64,000 nt of DNA from Gigaspora margarita (lineage: Eukaryota; Glomeromycota; Glomeromycetes; Diversisporales; Gigasporaceae), in NCBI GenBank assembly GCA_009809945.1, contig WTPW01000338.1:196429-260428 (forward strand), given 5' to 3'. The translations under genes were made by a program, and so were the position numbers. The number at the start of each line of letters is the position of its first letter. Position 1 is the first letter of the stretch. A model generated the notes under the pieces. That model was not told the DNA's origin, searched no databases, and saw nothing but the letters and a program-made list of their open reading frames with translations. Shown piece after piece: positions 22,748 to 33,505 of this stretch.

Positions 22748-22984
22748 TTATGTTACATTTTTGTCAGTTTGGATTTTGGATGTGTTCTTTTCTTTCCAGG
22801 TATTTTCAAAATCATCTTCTAGCTTTTCATTCTGGTTCTTGGAGGTATTCAGTGAAGTGCTTGGACCTTCTAGTTTAGAAATTTCAGATGTATGATCTTG
22901 TTGTTTTAGATTTTGAACATGTTCTAACACTTCATTTTTTTTAGGTATTTTCAAAGGTATCTTTGGGGCATCCATAAATAACAT
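22748..22984 (-). pseudogene. Lys/Glu/Asn-rich ORF fragment, duplicated nearby
   Basis: A 78-codon hydrophilic frame starts MDAPKIPLKIPKKNEVLEHV (second Met) and is low in complexity. It has no recognised domain. Related but frame-broken sequence lies at about 23475-23620 (minus): CCAGAATGAAAAGCTA and CAACAAGA words recur in the same order, including GGACATCCATAAATTACG at its start. The two copies flank the 23.1-kb palindrome. Function unknown; possibly a fragment of a repeated hypothetical gene. Confidence 0.35.
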
Positions 22985-23091
22985 TATGTACCCCTACATA
23001 GTAGCCCTTGACCCCCCCTACTATATAAAAAAAATTTTAAAAATTTGTATGTTTATATATAAAATTTTACAAAAACTTGAATATATTATGA

Positions 23092-23368
23092 CCAGTGATC
23101 CGATCTGGATGATTTTGGTACCATTCGATTCGTCTCTATGAGACGAATCCAATGGTACCAAAATCGTTTCATTTGGATTACTGGATCACGTTTATTAACG
23201 AATACTATTGATTTTATAGTAATTTTATAAGAAAACATAATAACCAATAGTATTTCATTAATAAAACGCGATCCAGTGATCCAAATCAAATGAAATTGTA
23301 CCATTCGAATCCTCTCCTCGAGACGATTCGAATGGTACCAAAATCATCCAATTTGGACCACTGGATCA
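23092..23368. repeat. Palindrome of palindromes, two ~97-bp units
   Basis: Unit A (23092-23188) and unit B (23272-23368) are each palindromes centred on CGTCTCTATGAGACG or CTCTCCTCGAGACG. The outward order is GGTACCATTCGA, AAAATC, CAATTTGGA and CTGGATCAC. The 83-bp spacer is itself an inverted repeat (TTATTAACGAATACTATTG versus CAATAGTATTTCATTAATAA). The whole 277 bp therefore folds both as two cruciforms and as one. Non-coding. Confidence 0.9.
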
Positions 23369-23675
23369 AGTTTTAGACAAATTTTTAGAAAAAAATTGTG
23401 TTATATTGGGGGGACCCCCTCTACATATTGCAAAATCGTTATATTTTGGGGGACCCCCCTCAAGCATAACGTAATTTATGGATGTCCCCTCTTTTAGCTT
23501 TTCATTCTGGTCTTGGGGTATTCAGAAAGGCATAGTTGTCTTGTTGCTCTAGCTTATGAACGTATTAATAGAGCTACTATTTTTTTCTGGGTATTAATAT
23601 AAGCAACCTCTGGTTAGGCTACATTTTCTTGTAGTTTGTTTTATTTTTTGTCATTATTTATAAAATTACTTTGTT

Positions 23676-23957
23676 ATTATTAGTAGGGTTCCGCAATTTG
23701 ATTTGATTCGATTTGATTCGATCAAATATTTGATTTCAAATCAAATTCAAATACAAAAATTTCAAATCAAATCAAATTCAAATTGACAAAATATTCGATT
23801 TGATTCAAAAATATTTAATAAAAATTACAAATAAATTTGATTTGATATGATTTGATTTGATCAAATCAAATTTAAATCAAGAGCTTATTCGATTTGATCA
23901 AATTCAAATATGCCTAATATTTGATTCGATTCGACTTTGAGGAATCCTAATTATTAG
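23676..23957. mobile_element. hAT-type MITE (TAGGGTTCC family), copy 3
   Basis: The element 23684-23949 (266 bp) begins TAGGGTTCCGC and ends GGAATCCTA. It is flanked by a perfect 8-bp duplication ATTATTAG (23676-23683, 23950-23957). The interior is very close to copy 1 at 16511-16771. Confidence 0.95.
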
Positions 23958-24577
23958 CAGGGTAGTGAAATACTTTTGTCATTAGTGTTGTTGATATCGT
24001 CATGAAATAACACTATCATTATGGTCAGCATAATTTGTATTGTCATTAAAAAAGTCTTGTATTTTGTTGCCTTCATTGTTGTTCATTGTGAAGGACAAAA
24101 ATCTACTCTTGGTCTAAAGTCACTATGATATACTACTACAACCAATTAAAATACTCTATCTAAACCTAATAATGGTAAGACTTCAATTCAGTATGAATAA
24201 ACTTGGTCTGAGTGACTAGGGTCAAAATAGAGCTCTAGATTATGTTACAAGGCCCTAATATGAGATCATAGGATTTGGACTTTTATATGAATTCATATTA
24301 GCTAACAATAATACTTCTAGCAGGTTTTATTCCTTCACTTTTCCTCTGCCTAATTTTGAAGGTTATAACTTAACAATATTGAACTATAACAGAGCTTCTT
24401 AAAACTTCGAGCTGGCAAGCTGCAGAACTAATAGTACTACTTTATTATGAAGACAAAAGATATCATATTTATACTTTTTATATTACTATATCTTTTAATA
24501 TACTAATTTGATTAATTAAATTAATTCAATTAATAAATTAAAAAAATCAGATAAGTCAATCGAATTAATCAATCTAA
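23958..24577. other. Intergenic, nothing recognised
   Basis: No domain-bearing frame, inverted ends or tandem repeat could be supported here. Confidence 0.5.
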
Positions 24578-24832
24578 GGCCATTTGAATTTATAATTTTG
24601 TTTAACGTTCCCTTAAGAAGCTTAAGCGTAGTGGGGGGAGGGGTCAAATTAAACAAACATATTAAAATTGCAAAAAATAAACACATTATTATTGGTTGAC
24701 TTATAAGCACGTGACTTATTGGAATCCTAAAACGAGATGAGCGTTCTGATTGGCCTGTTTAATTCTAGGAGGGGGCTCTTAGAGCTGGTGGGGGGGAGAA
24801 CGTTAAACGAAATTGTAATTTCAAACAGCCTA
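24578..24832. mobile_element. MITE with GTTTAACGTTC ends and G-rich subterminal blocks
   Basis: Left GAATTTATAATTTTGTTTAA then CGTTCCC pairs with right GGGGGAGAACGTTAAACG then AAATTGTAATTTC. Just inside lie G-rich blocks (AGTGGGGGGAGGGGTC; GCTGGTGGGGGGGAG) in the same orientation. It is about 250 bp, and the frames across it are incidental. Confidence 0.75.
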
Positions 24833-26437
24833 ATTAAATTAATCCAACTTTTCCAACCTTCTATTTGGACTCATGATATCTTATTTTACTCTATTACATT
24901 GTATGTGGTGTGGATTAGTTTGTTTTGGTGGTCCTGGCCTTTAATTGGACTGAGTCTGGTCAGTATGTCCTTTGTTTCTAAAATTGGTCTTACGATAAGA
25001 ATTTTTTAATACACATTTTACTTTTTTTAAGTTTCAATACATCTCTATATTTTTATTAATGAAAAAAAATTTTTATTTATTTTTTTTTTATTAATTCATC
25101 TTTTTCTTATTAGCTAGGACCATTGTTTAACCAGAAGCAAACCATTATGGACTGAGACCAAAAATAATTCTATGAGAACTGATATATCACTAATTGTATG
25201 CTATATTTGTGATTGTTGTAAAAGACCTTTTTGGGCATGATCTAGTTGTTAGACTATTGTTTTAGCTTTGTTGACTAGTGCATTTGGATTGTGTGACTAC
25301 TTATTTGATGTTCTTAGATTTTAGTTATTATGGTTATTAATTTTAATTAGATTAAGTAGTTGATGCATTGTAACATATATAATCATTGTATAAATTGTGC
25401 AATAAAATTTTATTATTTGTATAATTGCTACAAACTGTGTAATATATCAGTGGATCAGTGTAACATATCAGCTCGACCAATCATGATCGAGGATTATCAA
25501 AAAAATTTTACACGAAAATTTATTACAAAGCGAATTTTCACAAAAACGGCCTTTTTAACCAGCTTTGTATTTATAATTAAGTACATAGAAAATTACAAAA
25601 TTCATATATTTAATTATAAGCCAAAAGTAGATTAAAAAGGCCATTTTTTTGAAAATTGGCTTCCGAATTTACCCTTAATAGTTACCAACCCATTTCTCAA
25701 TGCCCAACTCATCCTAAAATACCCGAGTATTTCAATAAATGATAAAAGTACTTCTTTCTATAGCTTAGCATAGCTCTTTTATTAAGTTTTATTGGTTTTT
25801 TAACTTGTCTAGACGTCAAAGAGGCTCTTTTGTTAGTTGTGACAAGTACTTCATTTGTTAGTTTTTCAACATTACTTAGGAGCAAATTTTTGTGTAACAG
25901 TTTATCGAAAAAATAAACCCAGTTACACCAATCTACTAATATGTTATTTATAGTATATATATCGATAAGCCTATTAAAACTACTTAAAATATATCTTGTT
26001 GTATAACAATATGCATCCGGTTTTTTGGTGATATATATCTGGTTTTCTTGTACTAAAAAAAATAATATATCTATCAGATTTGTTTAAGATACCAATTGGG
26101 TAACCGATATTAGTATAATTTATACCATATATATTAACAAATGGTGCTCTATCTGTACCAAAGATCTGTTCAAATTAGGAGATGAATCAGATACTTTTAG
26201 GCAAAATTTGTTAGTAAATTTACATATCCCTATAATACAAATATAGGAGACCTATCAGGAACCCAATAGTTAACTGGTATAGATTTATTTAAACTGTATA
26301 ACCCTTATAATTATTCTTTTATTTTTGTGATTATTTTAACAGTATATAAAGCGAAAGGTATAGTTTCTGAATATGTATTCAGTTTTTCTCAACAATTCAT
26401 TTTTATACCCAACAATTTGTTTTAAGCCAGATAATAT
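24833..26437. other. Long intergenic stretch without a supported gene
   Basis: Two 90-codon frames (24737-25009 and 25360-25635) are open but have AT-driven composition and no recognisable motif. No TIR or tandem array was seen. Confidence 0.45.
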
Positions 26438-26921
26438 ATGTCAGGGATAATGCTGAAATCTAATGATGCTAAAATCCACGTGATCGTCATATCATCAGAT
26501 TTCCTAAAATTTCCAAAAATCGTGTAAACAATCGATCTATACTACGTAATCAAAACAATCGAATGGGTCAGGGGTTAATTCAATACTGCATAAATCGCAT
26601 CTTGATATCTATATATAAAAGACCTTCTAACTGTATCAAAATGGCGACCCTAACCCTAACTCTAAACACGAGGCAAATTTTTTTTTGTTAGTGGTTTTAT
26701 AAACGCTTTTTGTCTCATGGTTAGGGTTAGGGTTAGGGTCGCCTTTTGATACAGTTAGAAGGTCTTTTATATATAGATATCAAGAATGCACCGACCGGTT
26801 ATAGAATTTGATGTAGTGTAGATCGATTGTTTACACGATTTTCAGAAATTTTAGGGAATTAGATAATATGGCGATCACGTGGATTTCAGCATCATCTGAT
26901 TTTAGCATCATCCTCGACAAT
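26438..26921. mobile_element. Foldback MITE with GATGATGCTGAAAT ends, copy 2, carrying TTAGGG repeats
   Basis: Left GTCAGGGATAATGCTGAAAT, then ATGATGCTAAAATCCACGTG, is mirrored on the right by CACGTGGATTTCAGCATCAT and TTTTAGCATCATCCTCGAC. Inner arms pair through GATCGATTGTTTACACGAT and GACCTTCTAACTGTATCAAA. Near the centre each arm has telomere-like repeats (CCCTAACCCTAAC at 26646; four GGTTAG-type units at 26719-26740). Confidence 0.88.
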
Positions 26922-27689
26922 ATATACAAGGTATTATGTAAATGATTGACCAATCAGATTTAATGACTGCTATGCTATTTAAGATCTATTAAGGATAAAC
27001 GCATGCGGTCATTCATGAGAGGTATAAAGAATATTTATTGTAATTAATTATTTAAATAAAAATATTTTATTAACTGTAAAATTAAATAATTTTACAAAAA
27101 TATTTCGTTATTGCTATGTTTTACATCACCTACAGTTATCAAAGAAAATTTATATAAATTCAAATAGTATCTTGTCTTTTAATTTACGTGATATTAAAAA
27201 TATAAACTGTAAAAATAGTAAATTCAATGCTGCTCTTTCAGATTTAAGGATTATTTTTTTTTGTAATTTGTTATTTTGTAAAGTATTAAAGGTTAAATTT
27301 AATAAATTTCTCAAATTTTGGACTAAATATAAATATTTCTTAGGTGGTGTTAATTTTTGACCAATGATAACCAAGACACGTGACTAAATTAGATAAAAAT
27401 TTCAGAAAGATCTACATTTTTTAATTAAGTGACATAAACCATATACAATCAATATGTTATAAAGATCATCATAACAAATCAAGATTATAAATACTTATTT
27501 GTTATTATAATAAAATTATTTCATTCACATTAATTTAATTGCTAAGTATTATATATAAAATTAAAGTCAGTAAAGCAAGTTCACATATTAAATTCATAAG
27601 ATTTATCATTAAGTTTTACAATCTTAATGATGGCAGTTTATATTAACCAATCAGAGTCTGCATAGTACAACCAATCAGTGTGAACAGTT
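26922..27689. other. Intergenic AT-rich DNA
   Basis: Overlapping frames on both strands at 27150-27374 are shadows of each other with no motif. Nothing else is supported. Confidence 0.45.
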
Positions 27690-27832
27690 CTAAATAGATC
27701 CAAACAGATCTTTAGATCAGATTCTCTGGATCTTGCAGATTTTAAAAATCATGGATCCGATTTGATCTGAAGCACTGGATCCAGATTGGATTCAGATCTC
27801 AGATTGGATCTTGCGAAACACTAGAGCAGGGT
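27690..27832. repeat. GATCCAGATC-rich dispersed repeat, copy 1
   Basis: Dense GATCC/GATCTG words end in GCGAAACACTAGAGC. The same style and ending recur at 51695-51830 (GCAGAACACTAATACTC) and 59190-60066 (GCAGAATACTAGTGAG). Probably one MITE family; ends not precisely defined. Confidence 0.6.
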
Positions 27833-27839
27833 ATAGGTT

Positions 27840-28140
27840 ATACCAAAATTTCACAAAGAATTTTTGTGTTAGAGTCTCAAAGATGATTTCATAAATGAAT
27901 TTTTGCTCTATAGTCATTTTTTAAAAAATATCTAAAAAATTTGCATTACACCTAATTTTCACATTACACTACAGCTTATAATAAAAATTATAGTAGTAGT
28001 GTTAAATACCAGTGGTGTGATTTAACAATACCATTTATTTTATTAAAAATTTTTTTATTATTTTTATTTTTAAATTACTTTAAATATTATTTATTTGTTT
28101 TTTTGTTGTTTTTTTTTCTTTAGATAGATAGGTTTTTTAT
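27840..28140 (+). repeat. Dispersed repeat family with ACACCTxAT core, copy
   Basis: AAAATTTCACAAAGAATTTT, TTTCATAAATGAA and TTGCATTACACCTAATTTTC follow the same order as the 16.8- and 19.2-kb copies. The right end is lost in low-complexity T-rich sequence. Confidence 0.55.
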
Positions 28141-28290
28141 GGTCATATGAGGTTTAGTTGAATAATGAATCTTTTATAGATGAAAGAGCAGGATAGATGG
28201 ATCTTTTATAAGTGAAAAAGTGGGCAAATAGAACTTTTACAGATAGAAAAATAGGGTGATAGATGTTTTTAGGTGGTGGGTATGTGCATA
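28141..28290. repeat. Imperfect ~36-bp tandem repeat
   Basis: Three to four units of GATGAATCTTTTATAGATGA and AAGAGCAGGATA with increasing divergence. No frame is conserved across units. Confidence 0.5.
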
Positions 28291-29379
28291 TATGCAATGG
28301 CAGGAATAAAAAGTAATATAGGCAATAAATAAATTGTATAAATGCCAAAATTAGAAAAAATAGTGTAAATAGTTTTTTTTTTAAGTTTTCTTTTATATTT
28401 TATTTTATACAATACATATTATGGCATATAATAGATTATGCATCAAATAGAATTATTTAATTTTTTTTATTAGTTACTCTTTATATACCAAATTTCTATT
28501 AGTATTTGGTTTAGAAAGAGAAATTTTATATTCTGAACTTTCTCTATATCGAACAAAATCTCTTGGAACAGCCTGTTTGGATTAAAGAGAGGTGACTATA
28601 TTTTCTATAGCATTTAAAATATCCTTAAATAATTCAGTAACTAAATGATATCAATACTATTGGGGATAGTTTAATTATCAATTAATTAATACATATTGTG
28701 AAATAATTATAATAAATAGTTTTATATTTAGCTTATAAATACTATAAGACAAATCTTTGCAATAAAAACTTCATTAATTATTATAATTTTCATCTAAGAT
28801 ATTATAAAAAAGTTGAAAAATTTTTGATTTTAAATAAAACCCAAACATGCTTAACTTATATTTTATAAATTTATAAACTACTTGCCTTAATGCTTCAGAT
28901 AATGTATAAATGCTTTATACTTATCTATTTTAGCTTCAATGCTTTATAAATGTTATAATACATTTAGTTAAAATTATTTGTTATAAAATGCATTATTTTT
29001 ACCTTTTTCAATTACAAACTTCAGATTAATAACAATCAATAAAGCAGATTTTTCTGTTTAGACTACTTACATCTATAGGTAATGGATAGAATAGATAAGT
29101 AAAACAAAGAAGCCTATTGAAAAAAGAGAAATACTTACTTTTGTTCCAAGTCAAATTCGTATGCACGTTGCATTTGTATTTGTTGATCTTGGCCAATTAG
29201 AATCATGTTATATAAGTGACATGCTCTAGTTAATAAGAATTATAAATTTGAATAATTCTTATTCTCAATTCGAAATATATTATAGATCTATCTGTTTAAA
29301 ATTTATAGATAAGGATATCTGTATTTAATCTGAATTGTCAGATCAATAGATTGTAGATCAAAGTAGTAGTTATTTTCAT
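28291..29379. other. Intergenic, no gene seen
   Basis: AT-rich spacer. A partial word like the pogo-type MITE ends (CTTTCTCTATATCGAACAAA) appears near 28540 without a partner. Confidence 0.45.
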
Positions 29380-29453
29380 TATTGGAAGGAATTAAACCAG
29401 CAACCTTTGATTTGCAACCTGAAATTATAACCATTATGCTATTGACCTACAGG
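29380..29453 (-). mobile_element. tRNA-derived SINE head, copy 3 (5' fragment)
   Basis: On the minus strand it starts CCTGTAGGTCAATAGCATAA. It has a near-exact A box (TAGCATAATGG) and a B box (GGTTTAATTCC). It is closely similar to the heads at 9822 and 18345. The body beyond the B box is not recognisable. Confidence 0.7.
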
Positions 29454-29552
29454 TGATTATTACTATATTTGAAATTGGAATAAATAAATAAATAAATAAT
29501 CAAATCAAATCTGAAAATGGCCCTTATAAAAAGTTTTTTTACACTAAGTAAA

Positions 29553-29742
29553 TACAGTCGACTCTTTCTATACCAAACCCTTGGGTCTGGCAAAAAAAAA
29601 AGTTCACTATAAAAAATTACTATGTTTTCTTAAGGACCTATTGCACTTTTTATACTGAACTATTATAAAAATTTTAAATTTTTGAGTTTGTTATATCCAG
29701 AGTTCGTTATATAGAGGTTCATTATATCCAGAGTCGACTGTA
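29553..29742. mobile_element. pogo-type MITE with TACAGTCGACTCT ends
   Basis: Left TACAGTCGACTCTTTCTATA and right, read inverted, TACAGTCGACTCTGGATATA. TA lies at both edges. It is 190 bp and non-coding. Inner words (GAGTTCGTTATATAGAGGTT) relate it to the element at 38445-38711. Confidence 0.85.
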
Positions 29743-30059
29743 TTATTTTTGGCTTTAAGTAAAGTTGTAGAGCAGGTTTATATAGTTCACTACTAAAATT
29801 AGTAAAATCAAACTAGTAAATAAGAAGATATAAGTAAAAATATCTTTAAATATCTTTAAATTATATAAAAATTATATATATACAGTATATAGGCCTAATT
29901 CAGGTTTTATACTATGTTGTTTATATATTTGTTTTGGCCCAATTTCAAATATAAAAATAATGCAGATTTTATCTAAAATTGGCAATTAAAGACTCAATCT
30001 TACTATTAATATTATGAGCTAGCATTTTAAGTTATATGTTTTTTTTTGTATTTCAGAAT

Positions 30060-30330
30060 TAAGTTGATAAAAAGAATTGGATAAAGCATTTGTAATGGGA
30101 AACTGTTATAGTGATATAGGATAGGTTGGCAAAAGGAACAGAAGATCAGAAAGTTTAAATAGACAATTCCTGTAGTTGGGTTGCAGGTATGGCAGCTAGT
30201 GTGAAACCTTCAGGCGGATACTCAAATTAGATACCAAAAGTGTATATATGGCTAGTTGGATCCTCATCTATGTAACAAATGCTGGTGACCCCTATAGGAG
30301 TTACTAACAGCTCTAAAAATCTTGAATAAA
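30060..30330. repeat. GC-richer repeat fragment, possible SINE body
   Basis: About 270 bp stand out from the AT-rich surroundings (AACCTTCAGGCGGATACTC; GCTGGTGACCCCTATAGGAG) and have no open frame. The composition resembles the SINE bodies, but no head or tail is present. Confidence 0.4.
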
Positions 30331-30660
30331 ATTTCTATGTCCCAAGATAGGCACTTTGAAATTAAAAAAAGATAAAAAGAATTATTTTTTGAATTTGATC
30401 TTGATTTTTTTAGTATTAATTTATCTATTTTTTAGATATTCAAGATCAAATATAAATAATACAATTTCAAAAATAGTAGTTTTACTATTATTGGATAATT
30501 TCTACTTATAACAATACATTAATAAATATTAAAATTTTATAAAAGACTACTATGGTAATGTATCGCTACCTAATCAACCAATTTGAATGCAGGATCAGAT
30601 ATAATGTGAAATTGAGCAATTATGCTTTTTTTAAAAAATTATCTATAATATAAAATTTTG

Positions 30661-31847
30661 TACTGTCTTCCTCCTCTACAATCACCTCCTTTATAGTCAC
30701 AACCTCTATATAATCACACAAATTTTAACAACTATTTTTTTTATATATAAAATACCTTTATATAATTACAAATAGCTTATAATTACTATCACATTCTTTA
30801 GAAGATTTTTGAGATTTTTTTATTAGTAAAATACTCTTATATAATCACAATATTATATATAAAAGTCTAAATTTTACTACTATAGATTCCTGAAAGTAAG
30901 CTATATTTTGTTATGCAAAAAATCGAAAGATTGCTTATTTTGGATTAAATTTAGTTTTTAGTGATCGCAAGTAGTTGCTACATAGTGAAGTCAAATTCTA
31001 CTAAATAAATCGATTATAATCGCTTAAGTAAACTTGTTCAGAAGAACTAAATGCATATACTCTGAAATTTTTATCCAAATTGGAATATTTTTTATTATTT
31101 GACTTTTAATTTTTACGTTCGTCGAATATATTTTTTTAAAAAATTTTATTTTTATCATTGAATGTAAAAGTCAAAAGTCAAATAATAAAATGTTTTTTAA
31201 TTTTGCTAAAAATTTTACTTTATGTGTATTTTGATCTTCTTAATAAATTTACTTAAGCGATTAATATCAATTTACATAGTAAAATTTGGACTTTACTATG
31301 TAGTAACTATTATCGATCGTGGGAGTAGCTTATTTTCGAGTAAATAAGTTTTTGGGTTTTTTGGTCAAAACAAAGAGGTAGCTTATTTTTGGGAATCTAT
31401 GGTAAGTAAATCGATTAACATATTAAGAAAGCTGTTTGACATGCAAATTATACATATTCTGGAATTTTGACAAACTTGACAAACTATTATTAATTTGTTT
31501 TTTTATTATATGTTGGACAAAAAAATAATTTATTTTTTTTTGTCTAACATAAAGTAAAGAAATTAATTAATAAAATTTCGTCCAAATTATATGAAACTTT
31601 TAGGATATGTGTAATTTGTTATTCCAAACAACTTTACTTAATGCATAAAAGTTGATTCGCTTGGTACAATTTGGACTTTTATATGTAGCAACTATTTGTG
31701 ATTATAATATTTACTTCTATATAATCACATAATATAAACCATAGTATTAAATGTGATTATATAAGGTAATTACTATATAATCACACCTCTTTATAATCAC
31801 CATTTTTGCTGCAACCAACTGCGTGATTATAGAGGAGGAAGACAGTA
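30661..31847. mobile_element. 1.19-kb pogo-type non-autonomous element
   Basis: The TIR is 24 of 25 bp: TACTGTCTTCCTCCTCTACA on the left, TACTGTCTTCCTCCTCTATA read from the right, continuing to ATCAC. TA lies at both edges. Subterminal AATCACxxCTTTATAxTCAC words are reiterated. No transposase frame. It contains a nested CCAAAAATAAGCTACC-type element at about 30880-31406. Confidence 0.88.
30880..31406. mobile_element. MITE with CCAAAAATAAGCTACC ends, copy 2 (nested)
   Basis: Left TATAGATTCCTGAAAGTAAG and right, read inverted, CATAGATTCCCAAAAATAAG form the TIR. Interior words (TTATTATTTGACTTTTAATT; CGCTTAAGTAAAC) match copy 1 at 20261-20816. It lies within the 1.19-kb element. Confidence 0.78.
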
Positions 31848-32080
31848 TATAAAGTTATTTCTTGTACTTTCTTTATAATATTTGGATTAGATGCTTCTTG
31901 CTAAAACATACTACTCTAACCCTAACCTAATTCTCACTCTAACTCTAAACTAATAAATTTATTTATTGTTTTGATTTTATATTATACCAGATCTTAGAGC
32001 TGTGTCATTCATCACCTGATCATTTTTTATTAGAGGCCTACTCCTCTTCCCCCCTTTTTAATATAGATTTGGTCAGGTTT

Positions 32081-32728
32081 CTATATATAATTTCAACATT
32101 TTTTACCCCCTCTTCCCCTAAAAAATCACCTGATTTTTGTCACTTCCCTTATAATATGCAACTATCACTATAGTAGTATTTTACTAAATTCTAAATATTA
32201 TATATAGTATTTTAATCTAATTAATTTATTAAATTAATATGAACTTGTAAAAAATAAAGTTCTGCATTATTTGCAGATTTATTACTTGTTATAGACTTTA
32301 TTTTCTTTACTATTCCAAGTTATTGTATATATTTCCTTGTTATAGCATTATATTAAGTTTTAGCAATAATATATGTACTACAAATTTTAATACCAACTAT
32401 ATAACTATTAGGAATTAAATAATAATTTTATTGAGTTTGTTTAATATTTTGTAGATAATATCCAAGACAAAAAGTTTATAAAGACTTTTTTTTATTTTTT
32501 TCAAATTGAGTTATATAAATATTTAAATAATCATCAGTAACCTCTAAAAAATTGGTTTGTATACATAGTAATAAAATTATTTTGGGTTTTGAAACTCAAA
32601 ATTAAAATTTTTTTCAAAATTGTTTTTGACTTATTTTATTTAGATTCCAAAATTTTTTGATACTTTTTTCAAATAGATAAAATTATAAAGAATATAAATA
32701 TATAAATTTTAGAATAAATTAATTTGTT
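32081..32728. other. Intergenic AT-rich DNA
   Basis: No gene, TIR or tandem repeat recognised. Confidence 0.45.
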
Positions 32729-33045
32729 GCATGTGCGACGTTGTCGCACCTGCTGCAAATCAATAAAATCAGGTGTAACATAAAACCAAAACAATTAAAA
32801 TAGCCTGTTTTTTCATTGGTTAGGGTTGGAGTAGTACAGGTTAGAAGTTAGTTTATAGTAAAATTTTGCAAGGAATTTTTTTTGTTAAAATTCAAAGAGT
32901 AGTTTCATATATTCAATTTTAAGTTATAGACAATTTTTGACAAACGAACATTTATTTTGAATTTTTGATCATGTAACGTTATACCTGATCTTGAATTTGA
33001 TTGGTGACATATAAGGTGCATTGCATGAGGCGATAAATAAATTTA
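32729..33045. mobile_element. MITE with ACACCTGATC core and weak TIR
   Basis: The left end has GTTGCATGTGCGACGTTGTC and AAAATCAGGTGTAAC. The right end has GTTATACCTGATCTTG and TGCATTGCATGAGGCGATAA. Internal order matches the 19.0-kb element (CAAGGAATTTTTTTTGTTAA, TTTCATA). The ends are too diverged to set the target duplication. Confidence 0.6.
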
Positions 33046-33505
33046 CTCTTAATTTTATTTGCTTTTTATAAAATTTCAATTTATTTTTGAGAACTGAAAT
33101 AGGCATTTTTCAAAAATTAATTTTAGTAGCATATATAGGTTTTTTATTTTGCTATTTGATTTCTTGAAGTTGGTAACAAATAGAGGAATAGGTTAAAAGT
33201 GAATGAGCCAAAAAGAACCTAAAATACCTAGAAAATTTGAATTTAGAGAATTTAGAGAACCTTGGATTAGTAAATAATATACTAAACAGGAAGTTTTTTT
33301 AAACTAGTTAGCATTTAACTTATTTTCTAATTATTTAGATATTTGAATATTAGATATTTAGAAAAAAAAATTATAGTAACAAAAAAACATATACAGTAAA
33401 TATAATAAACCAAAAAATTTGGTTTAACTTCTACCAACTCAACTTATTTTCAACTCATTAATTTATTTCTAATATAAAGTAATTATGGGTATTGTGACGA
33501 ATATG

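Larger units (their letters stand above)
30545..32010 (-). repeat. ACACCTGATC-core repeat split by a pogo-type element
   Basis: TAATGTATCGCTACCTAATC and GCAGGATCAGATATAATGTG (left of 30661) and CTTGCTAAAACATACTACTC then ATTATACCAGATCTTAGAG (right of 31847) match the two halves of the 19.0-19.4 kb element. A 1.19-kb insertion lies between them. Confidence 0.7.

Noticed and set aside
24737..25009. 90-codon frame as a small membrane protein
   Set aside because: It overlaps a MITE with inverted ends and has only AT-driven hydrophobic composition.
26640..26745. Internal telomere or chromosome-fusion scar
   Set aside because: The repeats are few, face each other inside a foldback element with readable ends, and similar words occur in other elements.
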